From the NCBI GenBank assembly GCA_020024855.1, contig JAHHTB010000081.1:1-7978 (forward strand): a stretch of DNA of 7,978 nt, read 5' to 3'. Each line of letters begins with the position of its first letter. Position 1 is the stretch's first letter. Source of the stretch: Fusobacterium sp. (lineage in GTDB: Bacteria; Fusobacteriota; Fusobacteriia; Fusobacteriales; Fusobacteriaceae). The position numbers were made by a program, and so were the translations under genes. The notes under the pieces are model-generated. The model saw only the letters and a program-made list of their open reading frames with translations. It ran no database searches and was not told where the DNA came from. Positions 1 to 5,122 of the stretch are shown here, in pieces.

Positions 1-54
1 AACCCCTGTTTCCAGAGTGAAAATCTGATGTCCTAACCGTTGAACGAACGGGGC
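1..54 (-). tRNA. tRNA-Glu (anticodon TTC), partial
   Basis: On the minus strand the 5' part of a tRNA is readable: acceptor strand GCCCCGT, a D-arm, and an anticodon arm with stem TCAGA/TCTGG (one G-U type pair) around the loop TTTTCAC, which gives anticodon TTC for glutamate. The variable region and the first T-arm bases (GGGGTT) follow before the window ends, so about 20 nucleotides of the 3' end are missing. It lies 7 nucleotides downstream of tRNA-Thr and is surely part of the same transcript; more tRNA genes may follow outside the window. Confidence 0.9.
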
Positions 55-61
55 ATAAATC

Positions 62-137
<76 letters not shown>

Positions 138-144
138 ATCTCAG

Positions 145-210
145 GAACGCATATAATAATACCATAACTTTAAAAAACTGTCAAATATTTTTTTTATTTT
201 TTATGCGTTC
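145..210. repeat. Inverted repeat flanking the tRNA promoter
   Basis: A perfect 9-bp arm GAACGCATA at 145-153 is repeated in inverted orientation at 202-210. Allowing two mismatches the arms extend to 17 bp (145-161 and 194-210). The arms enclose the -35 box and spacer; the -10 hexamer lies inside one arm. The distal bases are only A/T, but the GAACGCA core is not low-complexity. It could be a pair of regulator half-sites or a long-range stem in minCD read-through RNA. No function is established. Confidence 0.45.
156..184 (-). promoter_or_regulatory. Sigma-70-type promoter of the tRNA-Thr/tRNA-Glu cluster
   Basis: On the minus strand, a perfect -35 box TTGACA (184-179) is followed after 17 nt by TATTAT (161-156), so transcription should start near 149, about a dozen bases before the tRNA-Thr 5' end. 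There is no intrinsic terminator between minD and this promoter, so the tRNAs may also receive read-through from minCD. Confidence 0.85.
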
Positions 211-222
211 ACATTTTAATCT

Positions 223-1014
223 TTAATTTCCAAAGATATTTCTAAGTTTAATCATGAAACTTTTTTTTGTATCAAGTTCTAAAAATGATACCTCTTTTCC
301 TAAAAGTCTTTGAACTATATTTTTATATGCTTCTGCTGCAAGTGATTTTCCCCTATAAATTAATGGTTCCCCTTTATTTGTAGATATTACAATACTTTCA
401 TCATCAGGAATTACACCTAAAACATCTATTGCTAAAATATCTACTATATCTTGAACACTTAGCATATTACCCTGTTTTACCATTTCTATCCTCATTCTAT
501 TTATAATGAGTTTTATATTTTTTTTCTCATTAGCTTCTAAAAGACCTATTATTCTATCTGCATCTCTTACGGCTGAAATTTCTGGTGTTGTCACAACTAT
601 TGCTTCATCTGCTGAAGCAATAGCATTTTTAAATCCTTGTTCTATACCTGCAGGACAATCTATAACTATAAAATCAAAGTCTTCTTTTATTGCTTCTATA
701 AGTTCTTTCATTTGCTCTTCATTTACATCTGTTTTTTCTCTTGTTTGAGCAGCTGGAAGAAGACAAAGTTTTTTATTTCTTTTATCTCTTATTAAAGCTT
801 GTTTTATTTTGCATCTTCCTTCAATAACATCTATAAGATCATATACTATTCTATTTTCAAGTCCCATTACAACATCAAGATTTCTAAGTCCAATGTCTGT
901 ATCTATCAAAAGTACTTTGTAGCCTTCAAGAGCTAGTCCTGTACCTATATTAGCACTTGTTGTTGTTTTTCCTACTCCACCTTTTCCTGATGTTACCACT
1001 AACACTTTCCCCAT
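223..1014 (-). CDS. minD: Septum site-determining protein MinD (membrane ATPase)
   Basis: MinD is a ParA/MinD-family ATPase that binds the membrane in its ATP-bound dimer form and recruits MinC, which blocks FtsZ polymerisation away from midcell. The 263-residue length is normal. Residues 10-17 (GKGGVGKT) are the deviant Walker A with signature Lys11 and catalytic Lys16; DTDIGLRNLD (38-47) is the switch I region; FIVIDCPAG (115-123) is Walker B with Asp119. The last 13 residues, with hydrophobic and basic residues alternating (KSFMIKLRNIFGN), form the amphipathic membrane-targeting helix. The start is well supported by AGGAAGGTG just upstream of the ATG. It begins 12 nt after the minC stop, so the two are co-transcribed. 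No minE follows; the next gene is a tRNA. Confidence 0.97.
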   Translation of the reverse strand: MGKVLVVTSGKGGVGKTTTSANIGTGLALEGYKVLLIDTDIGLRNLDVVMGLENRIVYDLIDVIEGRCKIKQALIRDKRNKKLCLLPAAQTREKTDVNEEQMKELIEAIKEDFDFIVIDCPAGIEQGFKNAIASADEAIVVTTPEISAVRDADRIIGLLEANEKKNIKLIINRMRIEMVKQGNMLSVQDIVDILAIDVLGVIPDDESIVISTNKGEPLIYRGKSLAAEAYKNIVQRLLGKEVSFLELDTKKSFMIKLRNIFGN

Positions 1015-1026
1015 AATTACACCTTC

Positions 1027-1704
1027 CTAATTGTTATTTTCAAGTATAACATCTAACATATTTTTATTATAATTTTCTATAAATATGTTTTCCCCATTAA
1101 CATAAGCTATCTCAAATTTACTCTCTTTTTTAGATTTCTTATTATTTTCCATTTGAGGATTCGGATTTCTAGCAATATAATCTCCTATTTTTATTTGTAT
1201 TGGATTCATATATAAAGCTCCTATAAAAGCTCCTTTTTCATTTTCTTTTCCTGCATAAACAGTTCCATTTAAATGTCCAAGAACTATTACAGAACCACTT
1301 GCCTTTACTATTCCACCAGGATTTACATCTCCAAATACAATAATATTTCCATCATATTCTAAAAGATTTCCTGATCTTAAAATCCCTCTATAAAATTTTA
1401 CTTTCCCTTCTCCATTAAGAGAATTAAAATCAATTTTCATCTTAGGATCTGTATCACTATTAGAAAATACATAAGTTATTTCTAAATCACTATTTTCTTT
1501 AATTAAATTGATAAGTTCATCTTCTTCCTCTTCTGAAATTACTCTTTCAGAAAATTCTATTGCTATTTTCCCTCTATCAATAAAATTTTTTAGTTCTATA
1601 AATTTATCTTTTAAATTTTGCTTAATACAAAAAAAATCTGCCTCTGGATTAAGATATATTTTCAATCTGTCTTTTTTTACTTTCAATGTAACTACATCTT
1701 TCAT
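1027..1704 (-). CDS. minC: Septum site-determining protein MinC (FtsZ inhibitor)
   Basis: MinC inhibits Z-ring assembly and is brought to the membrane by MinD. In the longest reading frame (227 codons from 1710), the N-terminal half (about 1-95) is a weakly conserved alpha/beta domain. Residues about 105-183 match the glycine-rich beta-helix of the MinC C-terminal domain, including GILRSGN, VFGDVNPGG, VLGHLNGTVYAG and GALYMNPIQIKIG. The MinD-binding loop reads RSGN (112-115) where RSGQ is usual. A lysine-rich linker (191-197) and a short extra tail follow. I place the start at the second ATG (1702-1704, 225 residues) because AAGGAG at 1717-1712 is 7 nt from it but only 1 nt from the ATG at 1710. 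First gene of the minCD operon. Confidence 0.93.
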   Translation of the reverse strand: MKDVVTLKVKKDRLKIYLNPEADFFCIKQNLKDKFIELKNFIDRGKIAIEFSERVISEEEEDELINLIKENSDLEITYVFSNSDTDPKMKIDFNSLNGEGKVKFYRGILRSGNLLEYDGNIIVFGDVNPGGIVKASGSVIVLGHLNGTVYAGKENEKGAFIGALYMNPIQIKIGDYIARNPNPQMENNKKSKKESKFEIAYVNGENIFIENYNKNMLDVILENNN

Positions 1705-1711
1705 ATCCATG

Positions 1712-1717
1712 CTCCTT
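1712..1717 (-). promoter_or_regulatory. minC ribosome binding site that decides the start
   Basis: AAGGAG on the minus strand lies 1 nt from the ATG at 1710 but 7 nt from the in-frame ATG at 1704. Initiation therefore should occur at the second ATG, two codons into the longest reading frame. Confidence 0.75.
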
Positions 1718-1732
1718 TTTTCTTTTAATTTT

Positions 1733-1761
1733 AGTATACCATACTAGGTTTTTTCTATCAA
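1733..1761 (-). promoter_or_regulatory. Extended -10 promoter of minCD
   Basis: The minus strand carries TTGATA (1761-1756), a 17-nt spacer ending in TGG, and TATACT (1738-1733), an extended -10 promoter. A start near 1726 would leave a leader of about 20 nt before the minC ATG. The -10 box lies inside a short palindrome, TAGTAT-ACC-ATACTA (1732-1746), which could serve as an operator or be incidental. Confidence 0.8.
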
Positions 1762-1871
1762 TAATCTTTTATTTTTAATAACTTTTCTTTAATCCTTTTA
1801 ATAAAGTAAAAAAAATTTTTTAATCTTTTTATATTTATTTTTTAATAACTTAATTTTTGTCAAAACTATTA

Positions 1872-1900
1872 TTGTATTTCTCATTAATTTCTGATAGACT
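1872..1900 (+). promoter_or_regulatory. Probable promoter of the ArsC/Spx-like gene
   Basis: TTGTAT (1872-1877), a 17-nt spacer ending in TGA, and TAGACT (1895-1900) form a weak -35 with an extended -10, about 30 nt upstream of the start codon. The -35 match is only 3 of 6, so the assignment rests mostly on the extended -10 and position. A better -35-like TTGTCA at 1857 has no matching -10. Confidence 0.45.
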
Positions 1901-1930
1901 AAAAATAAAAATACTATTAAGGAGGAATAT

Positions 1931-2290
1931 ATGAAACCTTTATTTGTTAATTATCCTAAATGTTCTACTTGCCAAAAAGCTAAAAAATGGCTTGAAGAAA
2001 ATAACATAGAATTTGATTCTAGACATATTGTTGAAAATAATCCTAAAAAAGAAGAACTAAAAGAATGGCTTGATTTAAGTAAAGAACCTGTAAAGAAATT
2101 TTTTAATACAAGTGGAATTCTTTATCGTGAAATGAATCTAAAAGAAAAAGTTGCTTCTTGTAGTGAAGATGAACTTCTTGATATTTTATCTACTAACGGA
2201 ATGCTTGTAAAAAGACCTCTTCTTATTACAAATGATACTGTTCTTATAGGATTTAAAGTAGAAAAATGGGCTGAATATTTTAATAAATAA
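1931..2290 (+). CDS. ArsC/Spx/MgsR-family thioredoxin-fold protein (YusI-like)
   Basis: A 119-residue protein of the arsenate reductase-related family. The N-terminal beta strand leads to CSTC (Cys11, Cys14) and the KKWLEENNI helix, the usual redox site of the fold. The middle segment KKFFNTSGILYREMNLKEK (55-73) and the KRPLLI motif (94-99, with Arg95-Pro96 at the conserved cis-proline region) complete the signature. From memory it closely resembles B. subtilis YusI. It is shorter than Spx (about 131 residues) and lacks the Spx C-terminal tail, so RNA polymerase binding is less likely; a role as thiol oxidoreductase or, less surely, arsenate reductase is possible. No ars genes are nearby. Start supported by AAGGAGG 5 nt before the ATG. 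Monocistronic, divergent from minC and convergent with the PTS operon. Confidence 0.88.
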   Translation: MKPLFVNYPKCSTCQKAKKWLEENNIEFDSRHIVENNPKKEELKEWLDLSKEPVKKFFNTSGILYREMNLKEKVASCSEDELLDILSTNGMLVKRPLLITNDTVLIGFKVEKWAEYFNK

Positions 2291-2293
2291 GAT

Positions 2294-2329
2294 AATAAAA
2301 ACAGCACGAAATCTCGTGCTGTTTTTATT
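2294..2329. terminator. Bidirectional intrinsic terminator between convergent genes
   Basis: AAAAACAGCACGA (2297-2309) pairs perfectly with TCGTGCTGTTTTT (2314-2326) around the 4-nt loop AATC; three more A-T pairs extend the stem at its base to 2294-2329. The A-rich and T-rich flanks provide a U-tract in both directions, so it can end both the ArsC/Spx-like transcript and the PTS operon. It begins 4 nt after one stop codon and abuts the other. Confidence 0.93.
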
Positions 2330-2758
2330 TTATATTCCATCTTCGGAATCATCTATTTCACAACTATTTTCTGAATTTCCAAATAGAATAATATTTTCTT
2401 TTGCATCTTCTAAAATATTTACTGCTATTTCAGAAGAAGTACCATCTTCCCTCATCTCAAGAGCTGCAAAGAGCATTGGCATATTACAACCACCTAAAAC
2501 TCTACTTTTTGGAAAGTCTTGTGATATTAAAACTGCTGTTGAAAATGGAGTTCCTCCAGATATATCTGCTAAGAATATAATTTCATCACTACCACTTTCT
2601 AATACAACTTTTCTAATTTTTTCTTCAAGCTCTAAATTTCCCATTCCATTATTGAAGTTTATAAAGTAAACATCTTCTTGTGGTCCAATTACATACTCCA
2701 TTGTTTTTTCAAGAGCAGAAGCAAACTCTCCATGTCCTGTTACTATAACTGGTGTCAT
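2330..2758 (-). CDS. PTS EIIA component, mannose family (GalNAc/AgaF-like)
   Basis: Cytoplasmic phosphocarrier that takes phosphate from HPr and passes it to EIIB. The 142-residue length fits a stand-alone EIIA of the mannose (4.A.6) family. His9 in VTGHGEF is the phosphorylation site, and DISGGTPF (65-72) is the conserved loop facing the active histidine. The acidic tail ends SEDGI, similar to the end of EIIC in the same operon. The start is supported by AAAGGAG 7 nt before the ATG. It is the last gene of the operon, 16 nt after EIID, and ends at the shared terminator. Resemblance to AgaF suggests an N-acetylgalactosamine or related amino-sugar system, but EIIA itself does not define substrate. 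Confidence 0.93.
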   Translation of the reverse strand: MTPVIVTGHGEFASALEKTMEYVIGPQEDVYFINFNNGMGNLELEEKIRKVVLESGSDEIIFLADISGGTPFSTAVLISQDFPKSRVLGGCNMPMLFAALEMREDGTSSEIAVNILEDAKENIILFGNSENSCEIDDSEDGI

Positions 2759-2774
2759 ATGTTTTCTCCTTTAA

Positions 2775-3584
2775 TTATAATATTCCAAATCTTCTTCCTG
2801 CTATTCCTATTACTAATGTAACTAGAATTAATGTTATTGGTTTTTTACCTTTCTTTAATAAGTAGAACATAAATAATGTATATAGTAATGGAAGAATATT
2901 AGGAATTATTTTATCAAAAACATCTTGTTGAATATTTACTGTTACTTTATTTCCAAGATTTATAATTGTTGCTATTTTTAGATTTACAAATGATGCTATA
3001 AGCCCACCTATAACTGTTAGTCCTAATATTAATGAACCATTTGTTACATACTCTGTATCACCTTTTAATTTTTCAATAGCACCTACTCCCATTTTATAAG
3101 AATAATGCATTAAGAAAAATCTTAAGAATATATGAACAATATTAAATAATAGTAAGAAAATAATTGGTCCTGCTATATTTCCATCTTTAGAAAGTGAAAC
3201 TCCAATACTTGCTGTTATTGGTAAAAGTGTAAACCAGAATAAAGCATCTCCTATTCCTCCAAGTGGTCCCATAAGAGCTATTTTAATTCCTCTTATAGAA
3301 TCTTGGCTTTCTTTATTTTCTTCCATTGCTAAAACTAAACCTTGTACAAATGTTACAAGGAATGGGTGAACGTTAAAAAATTCAAGATGAAGTCTCATTG
3401 AACTAGCTAAGTCTTCTTTATTTTTATGAATTTTCTTTAATCCTGGAATAATTGAATATAACCAACCACCAGCTTGCATTCTTTCATAGTTAAAAGATGC
3501 TTGTAAAAGAAGTGATCTCCATACCATTCCATTCAAATCTTTTTTTGTTATAACTTTTTCTTTACTATTATCTCTATATTCCAT
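2775..3584 (-). CDS. PTS EIID component, mannose family (AgaE-like)
   Basis: Membrane subunit that, with EIIC, forms the sugar-translocating unit. The 269 residues match the usual EIID length. The N-terminal part is cytoplasmic or amphipathic, with the family motifs LLQASFNYERMQAGG (26-40) and GPLGGIGDALFWFTLLP (106-122). Hydrophobic segments lie near 104-130, 138-160, 185-208 and 228-245, and the protein ends in a short helix closing in RRFGIL. Its ATG lies inside the end of the EIIC gene (11-nt overlap), with AGGAGG at 3599-3594 also inside EIIC, so the two are translationally coupled as expected for equimolar partners. From memory it is closest to E. coli AgaE; substrate is inferred as GalNAc-type. 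Confidence 0.94.
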   Translation of the reverse strand: MEYRDNSKEKVITKKDLNGMVWRSLLLQASFNYERMQAGGWLYSIIPGLKKIHKNKEDLASSMRLHLEFFNVHPFLVTFVQGLVLAMEENKESQDSIRGIKIALMGPLGGIGDALFWFTLLPITASIGVSLSKDGNIAGPIIFLLLFNIVHIFLRFFLMHYSYKMGVGAIEKLKGDTEYVTNGSLILGLTVIGGLIASFVNLKIATIINLGNKVTVNIQQDVFDKIIPNILPLLYTLFMFYLLKKGKKPITLILVTLVIGIAGRRFGIL

Positions 3585-4356
3585 CGCTATAATCCTCCTC
3601 TGCTACTGTTCCTGCTGTAGGTTGCATAGTATCTATTTTTTTATTTACTAGATAATCATAAATAGCAATTATAAATCCAATCGCTGCAATTCCTATAACT
3701 GGAAGATTTAGATATGTTGCAAGAACAAATCCAAGAACAAAGAATATAATATAATTTTTCTTGAACATTATATTTAGAAGCATTGCAAATCCAATTGCTG
3801 GCATTAATCCTCCAGCTACTCCAAATCCATCTATTAACCATTGAGGAAGAAGTTCTACTACTTTTTTAGCTGCTTCTGCTCCTATTGAAATAGGTAAGAA
3901 TGTTACTACAAAGTAGAATACAAATAATAATACTAATCCAAGATAGTTTATTTTTTCTATTCCAGAAGTATTAGCCTCTTCAGCAAATTTATCTGCTTTA
4001 TGCATTACTGGAGAAAAGAAAGTAAATAATAAAGTAATACAAGCTTGAACTGCTACTGCAAATGGTATTGCTATTCCAACAGCAGTTGCTGGATCTTTTC
4101 CAGTAAGAATTGCAAAGGCACTTCCAATAATTCCTCCAACAACAACGTTAGGTGGTTGTGCTCCTCCAACAGGAACTGCTCCCATCCATACAAGTTCAAG
4201 AGTTGCTCCTGCTATAAGTCCCATTCTAAGATCTCCTAAAATAAGTCCTACTATAGCACCAGTAACTATTGGTCTATGAATATGAAATAGACCATTAAAT
4301 AAGTCAATACCTGCAATACCTGCAAATATTGCTATTAACAATGATTGCATTAACAT
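3574..4356 (-). CDS. PTS EIIC component, mannose/sorbose family (AgaW-like)
   Basis: Integral membrane permease subunit of 260 residues that binds and moves the sugar. Family signatures include GIDLFNGLFHIHRPIVTG (16-33), GDLRMGLIAGATLELVWMGAVPVGGAQPPN (41-70, given in part) and AVGIAIPFAVAVQ (92-104). Around seven to nine hydrophobic segments run to about residue 235, followed by a polar tail ending EEDYSDGI. From memory the protein, including this tail, resembles AgaW of the N-acetylgalactosamine system, which supports an amino-sugar substrate more than mannose or fructose. AAGGAGG sits 6 nt before the ATG. It follows EIIB by 37 nt and overlaps the EIID start. Confidence 0.94.
   Translation of the reverse strand: MLMQSLLIAIFAGIAGIDLFNGLFHIHRPIVTGAIVGLILGDLRMGLIAGATLELVWMGAVPVGGAQPPNVVVGGIIGSAFAILTGKDPATAVGIAIPFAVAVQACITLLFTFFSPVMHKADKFAEEANTSGIEKINYLGLVLLFVFYFVVTFLPISIGAEAAKKVVELLPQWLIDGFGVAGGLMPAIGFAMLLNIMFKKNYIIFFVLGFVLATYLNLPVIGIAAIGFIIAIYDYLVNKKIDTMQPTAGTVAEEDYSDGI
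3593..3600 (-). promoter_or_regulatory. EIID ribosome binding site inside the EIIC gene
   Basis: GAGGAGGA on the minus strand encodes Glu-Glu of the EIIC tail and lies 8-9 nt before the EIID ATG at 3584. It fixes the EIID start and couples its translation to termination of EIIC. Confidence 0.8.
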
Positions 4357-4393
4357 ATTTTTCCTCCTTAAAATTTTATAGATATACTTTAAA

Positions 4394-4867
4394 CTAAATT
4401 AATTCCCATATATTTTCTTTAGCTTCTGTTGGAACTCTCTGAATTTCAACTTCTACACCTAATTCTTTTAATCTTTTAAAAGCTGCTATATCAGAATCAT
4501 TTACACATACAGCTTTAGAAATTTGCTTTTTACCTTCTGACATATGCATATTTCCTACGTTTACTTTTTTAATAGGAACTCCACCTTCAACTAATTTAAC
4601 TACATCTTGTGGTGTTTCTGCTATTATTGCTATATGTTGTCTGTCTGCTGCTTTGTGAATAATATCAATTGTTTTTTGAATAGAAAAATATCTTGTTTGC
4701 ATACCTTTAGGAGCTGCAAGATTCATAAGATTTTGTCTTGTAGGGTTTGCACTCACTTCATCGTTTGGTACAAGTAGAAGATTTGCACCTGAATATTGTG
4801 CCCAAGCAGTTGCTACTTGTCCATGTATTAATCTGTTATCAATCCTAGTTAAAACTATATTTGGCAT
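4394..4867 (-). CDS. PTS EIIB component, mannose family (GalNAc-type, AgaV/AgaB-like)
   Basis: Cytoplasmic phosphotransferase that accepts phosphate from EIIA on His15 (RIDNRLIHGQV, residues 8-18) and transfers it to the incoming sugar. The 157-residue length is standard. Further family features are LLLVPNDEVSANPTRQNLM (30-48), ADRQHIAIIAETPQDVVKLVEGGVP (74-98, given in part) and VNVGNMH (101-107). From memory these segments match AgaV/AgaB of the N-acetylgalactosamine PTS better than ManL or LevE types; related systems import hyaluronan or chondroitin disaccharides in streptococci. AAGGAGGG is 7 nt before the ATG. First gene of the B-C-D-A operon, behind its own consensus promoter. No sugar deacetylase, isomerase or kinase gene accompanies it here. 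Confidence 0.94.
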   Translation of the reverse strand: MPNIVLTRIDNRLIHGQVATAWAQYSGANLLLVPNDEVSANPTRQNLMNLAAPKGMQTRYFSIQKTIDIIHKAADRQHIAIIAETPQDVVKLVEGGVPIKKVNVGNMHMSEGKKQISKAVCVNDSDIAAFKRLKELGVEVEIQRVPTEAKENIWELI

Positions 4868-4915
4868 TGAAAATCCCTCCTTGAAAATTATACTGTTGTA
4901 CGTATCTTTTCTGTA

Positions 4916-4944
4916 AGTATACTCTTAAACTTTTCGATTGTCAA
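4916..4944 (-). promoter_or_regulatory. Sigma-70-type promoter of the PTS operon
   Basis: Perfect -35 TTGACA (4944-4939), 17-nt spacer and TATACT (4921-4916) on the minus strand. Transcription should start near 4909, giving a leader of about 40 nt. This differs from the sigma-54 control known for several Firmicute mannose-family PTS operons; I see no sigma-54 -24/-12 pair and no LevR-type gene. Confidence 0.87.
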
Positions 4945-4962
4945 TATCACAAAAAATAAGTT

Positions 4963-4995
4963 TTTTTATACTTTGTTTTGTATAAAAACAAAACA
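4963..4995. promoter_or_regulatory. Candidate operator: overlapping inverted repeats upstream of the PTS promoter
   Basis: TTTTTATAC (4963-4971) and GTATAAAAA (4980-4988) are perfect 9-bp arms around 8 nt. A second 7-bp repeat, TGTTTTG (4974-4980) with CAAAACA (4989-4995), overlaps it. Both lie about 20-50 bp upstream of the -35 box, where an activator or a looping repressor could bind. The arms are AT-rich, so chance is possible. Confidence 0.4.
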
Positions 4996-5053
4996 TATTA
5001 TTAATATTGAATTTATAATTACTAAAGAAGAAATTTTTTTGAATTTTTTTTAC

Positions 5054-5092
5054 AAAAAAAATTTAAAGTCAGCTTAATACTTTAGCTGACTT
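5054..5092 (-). terminator. Intrinsic terminator of the DAACS transporter gene
   Basis: On the minus strand AAGTCAGCT (5092-5084) pairs with AGCTGACTT (5074-5066), nine perfect pairs, with two more A-T pairs after one mismatch inside. The stem is followed by TAAA and then eight Ts (5061-5054). It lies 30 nt after the stop codon and isolates this gene from the PTS operon. There is no T-tract on the plus side. Confidence 0.9.
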
Positions 5093-5122
5093 CGTATTTA
5101 TCTTTAATATTTTATTTTTAAA

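Noticed and set aside
1762..1851. Direct repeat TTTTTAATAACTT at 1772-1784 and 1839-1851, with TAATCTTTT before each copy.
   Set aside because: The region is almost pure A/T, where such repeats arise easily, and no regulatory pattern links the copies to either promoter.
2122..2352. Minus-strand open frame over the 3' end of the ArsC/Spx-like gene (starts beside the EIIA end).
   Set aside because: It lies antisense to a well-supported gene, spans the terminator and resembles no protein family. It is a shadow frame.
4887..4915. A TATAAT on the minus strand at 4892-4887, close to the EIIB ribosome binding site.
   Set aside because: It has no -35 partner at proper spacing and would give a transcript start overlapping the ribosome binding site. 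The TTGACA/TATACT pair upstream is far better.
5031..5064. A/T homopolymer inverted repeat between the PTS promoter and the DAACS terminator.
   Set aside because: It is made of poly-T and poly-A stretches with no GC pairs; its T-rich part is already explained as the terminator U-tract.
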